Below are positions 14,865 to 15,148 of a DNA stretch of 15,148 nt, piece by piece. This DNA comes from an uncultured Prevotellaceae bacterium. Its GTDB lineage: Bacteria > Bacteroidota > Bacteroidia > Bacteroidales > Bacteroidaceae. The position numbers were made by a program, and so were the translations under genes. Position 1 is the first letter of the stretch, and each line of letters begins with the position of its first letter. The stretch is taken from contig CABSGW010000033.1 of NCBI GenBank assembly GCA_902477365.1, forward strand, positions 1-15,148, written 5' to 3'. The notes under the pieces are model-generated. The model ran no database searches, was not told the origin of the DNA, and saw nothing but the letters and a program-made list of their open reading frames with translations.

Positions 14865-15148
14865 TTACTTTACATTGCCAACTTTAATCAGGTATTCAGC
14901 TATCTGAACGGCATTCAGCGCGGCTCCTTTCTTTATCTGGTCGCTTACGATCCAGAATGTCAATCCGTTCTCATTGGCCAGGTCTTTACGAATGCGGCCT
15001 ACGTAAACAGGGTCTTTACCGGCAATGAACAACGGCATGGGGTACTCTTTCTTTTCGGGGTTGTCACAGAGAACCAGTCCTTCGCCTTCTTCTACAGCTT
15101 TGCGTGCCTCTTCGATACTGATAGGGCGTTCTGTCTCAATCCAAATAC
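14865..15148 (-). CDS. asd: Aspartate-semialdehyde dehydrogenase, C-terminal part
   Basis: Only the last 93 residues lie in the window; the gene continues past the right edge. Asd reduces aspartyl phosphate to aspartate semialdehyde with NADPH, leading to lysine/diaminopimelate, threonine and methionine. The visible part has VYVGRIRKDL, then LTFWIVSDQIKKGAALNAVQ and IAEYLI before the stop. The substrate-binding RIRKD segment and the GAALNAVQIAE C-terminal helix are hallmarks of the family. The catalytic Cys and His lie further upstream or in parts that cannot all be checked here. It converges on the glyQS-FKBP unit and shares the bidirectional terminator. The end at 14865 (TAA) gives a C-terminus of KVGNVK. 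Confidence 0.94.
   Translation of the reverse strand, partial: IWIETERPISIEEARKAVEEGEGLVLCDNPEKKEYPMPLFIAGKDPVYVGRIRKDLANENGLTFWIVSDQIKKGAALNAVQIAEYLIKVGNVK

Noticed and set aside
1..15148. CRISPR arrays, tRNA genes, insertion sequences or a defence island
   Set aside because: No regularly spaced direct repeats, cloverleaf sequence, transposase or nuclease gene was found; all large frames belong to core metabolism, envelope or replication genes.

Overview
This window looks like a chromosomal segment of a Bacteroidales bacterium, most likely Bacteroides or a close relative. Four things point there. Intergenic regions carry the Bacteroidetes -7 promoter motif TAnnTTTG. Coding starts lack clear Shine-Dalgarno sequences. 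The window encodes a DUF5723-type outer-membrane protein and Bacteroidetes-style lipoproteins. The glyQS-FKBP gene order also fits, from memory. Nine genes are complete and two are cut by the window edges or broken there. I see no tRNA, rRNA, CRISPR array, transposase, integrase or phage gene, so this reads as core chromosome.

Left part (1-3864, all on the minus strand): a tight operon in transcription order of a Nit2/YafV-type omega-amidase, iorA, iorB and a fold-type I PLP aminotransferase. Gaps are 12 bp, a 4-bp overlap and 2 bp. The set fits interconversion of aryl 2-oxo acids, aryl-acetyl-CoAs and aromatic amino acids. The omega-amidase suggests that glutamine could be the amino donor. 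IorA lacks the usual C-terminal ferredoxin-like domain. The aminotransferase frame stops at 10-12, just after the PLP lysine, while a neighbouring frame stays open to the window edge. That suggests a frameshift or an end-of-contig error.

Middle-left (4136-7369, minus strand): a two-gene unit encoding a large secreted lipoprotein of unknown function and a DUF5723 outer-membrane beta-barrel protein, closed by a hairpin terminator. Between its terminator and the omega-amidase promoter lies a complex palindromic repeat that can fold in two mutually exclusive ways.

Middle (7370-12222): a divergent AT-rich promoter region with palindromes, then priA (replication restart helicase) on the plus strand. 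It converges on, and overlaps by 32 bp, a minus-strand 7TM-HD phosphodiesterase of the PgpH (c-di-AMP hydrolase) family.

Right part (12223-15148): a 337-bp divergent intergenic region holds promoter motifs in both directions and a second, looser copy of the palindromic repeat. It is followed by glyQS (glycyl-tRNA synthetase) and an FKBP-type peptidyl-prolyl isomerase lipoprotein on the plus strand. A 28-bp perfect hairpin between convergent genes then separates these from the C-terminal part of asd (aspartate-semialdehyde dehydrogenase) on the minus strand.

No clear new multi-gene defence or mobile system is visible. The observations most worth following up are the omega-amidase/IOR/aminotransferase operon, the dispersed palindromic repeat pair, the lipoprotein/DUF5723 pair and the aminotransferase frame break.
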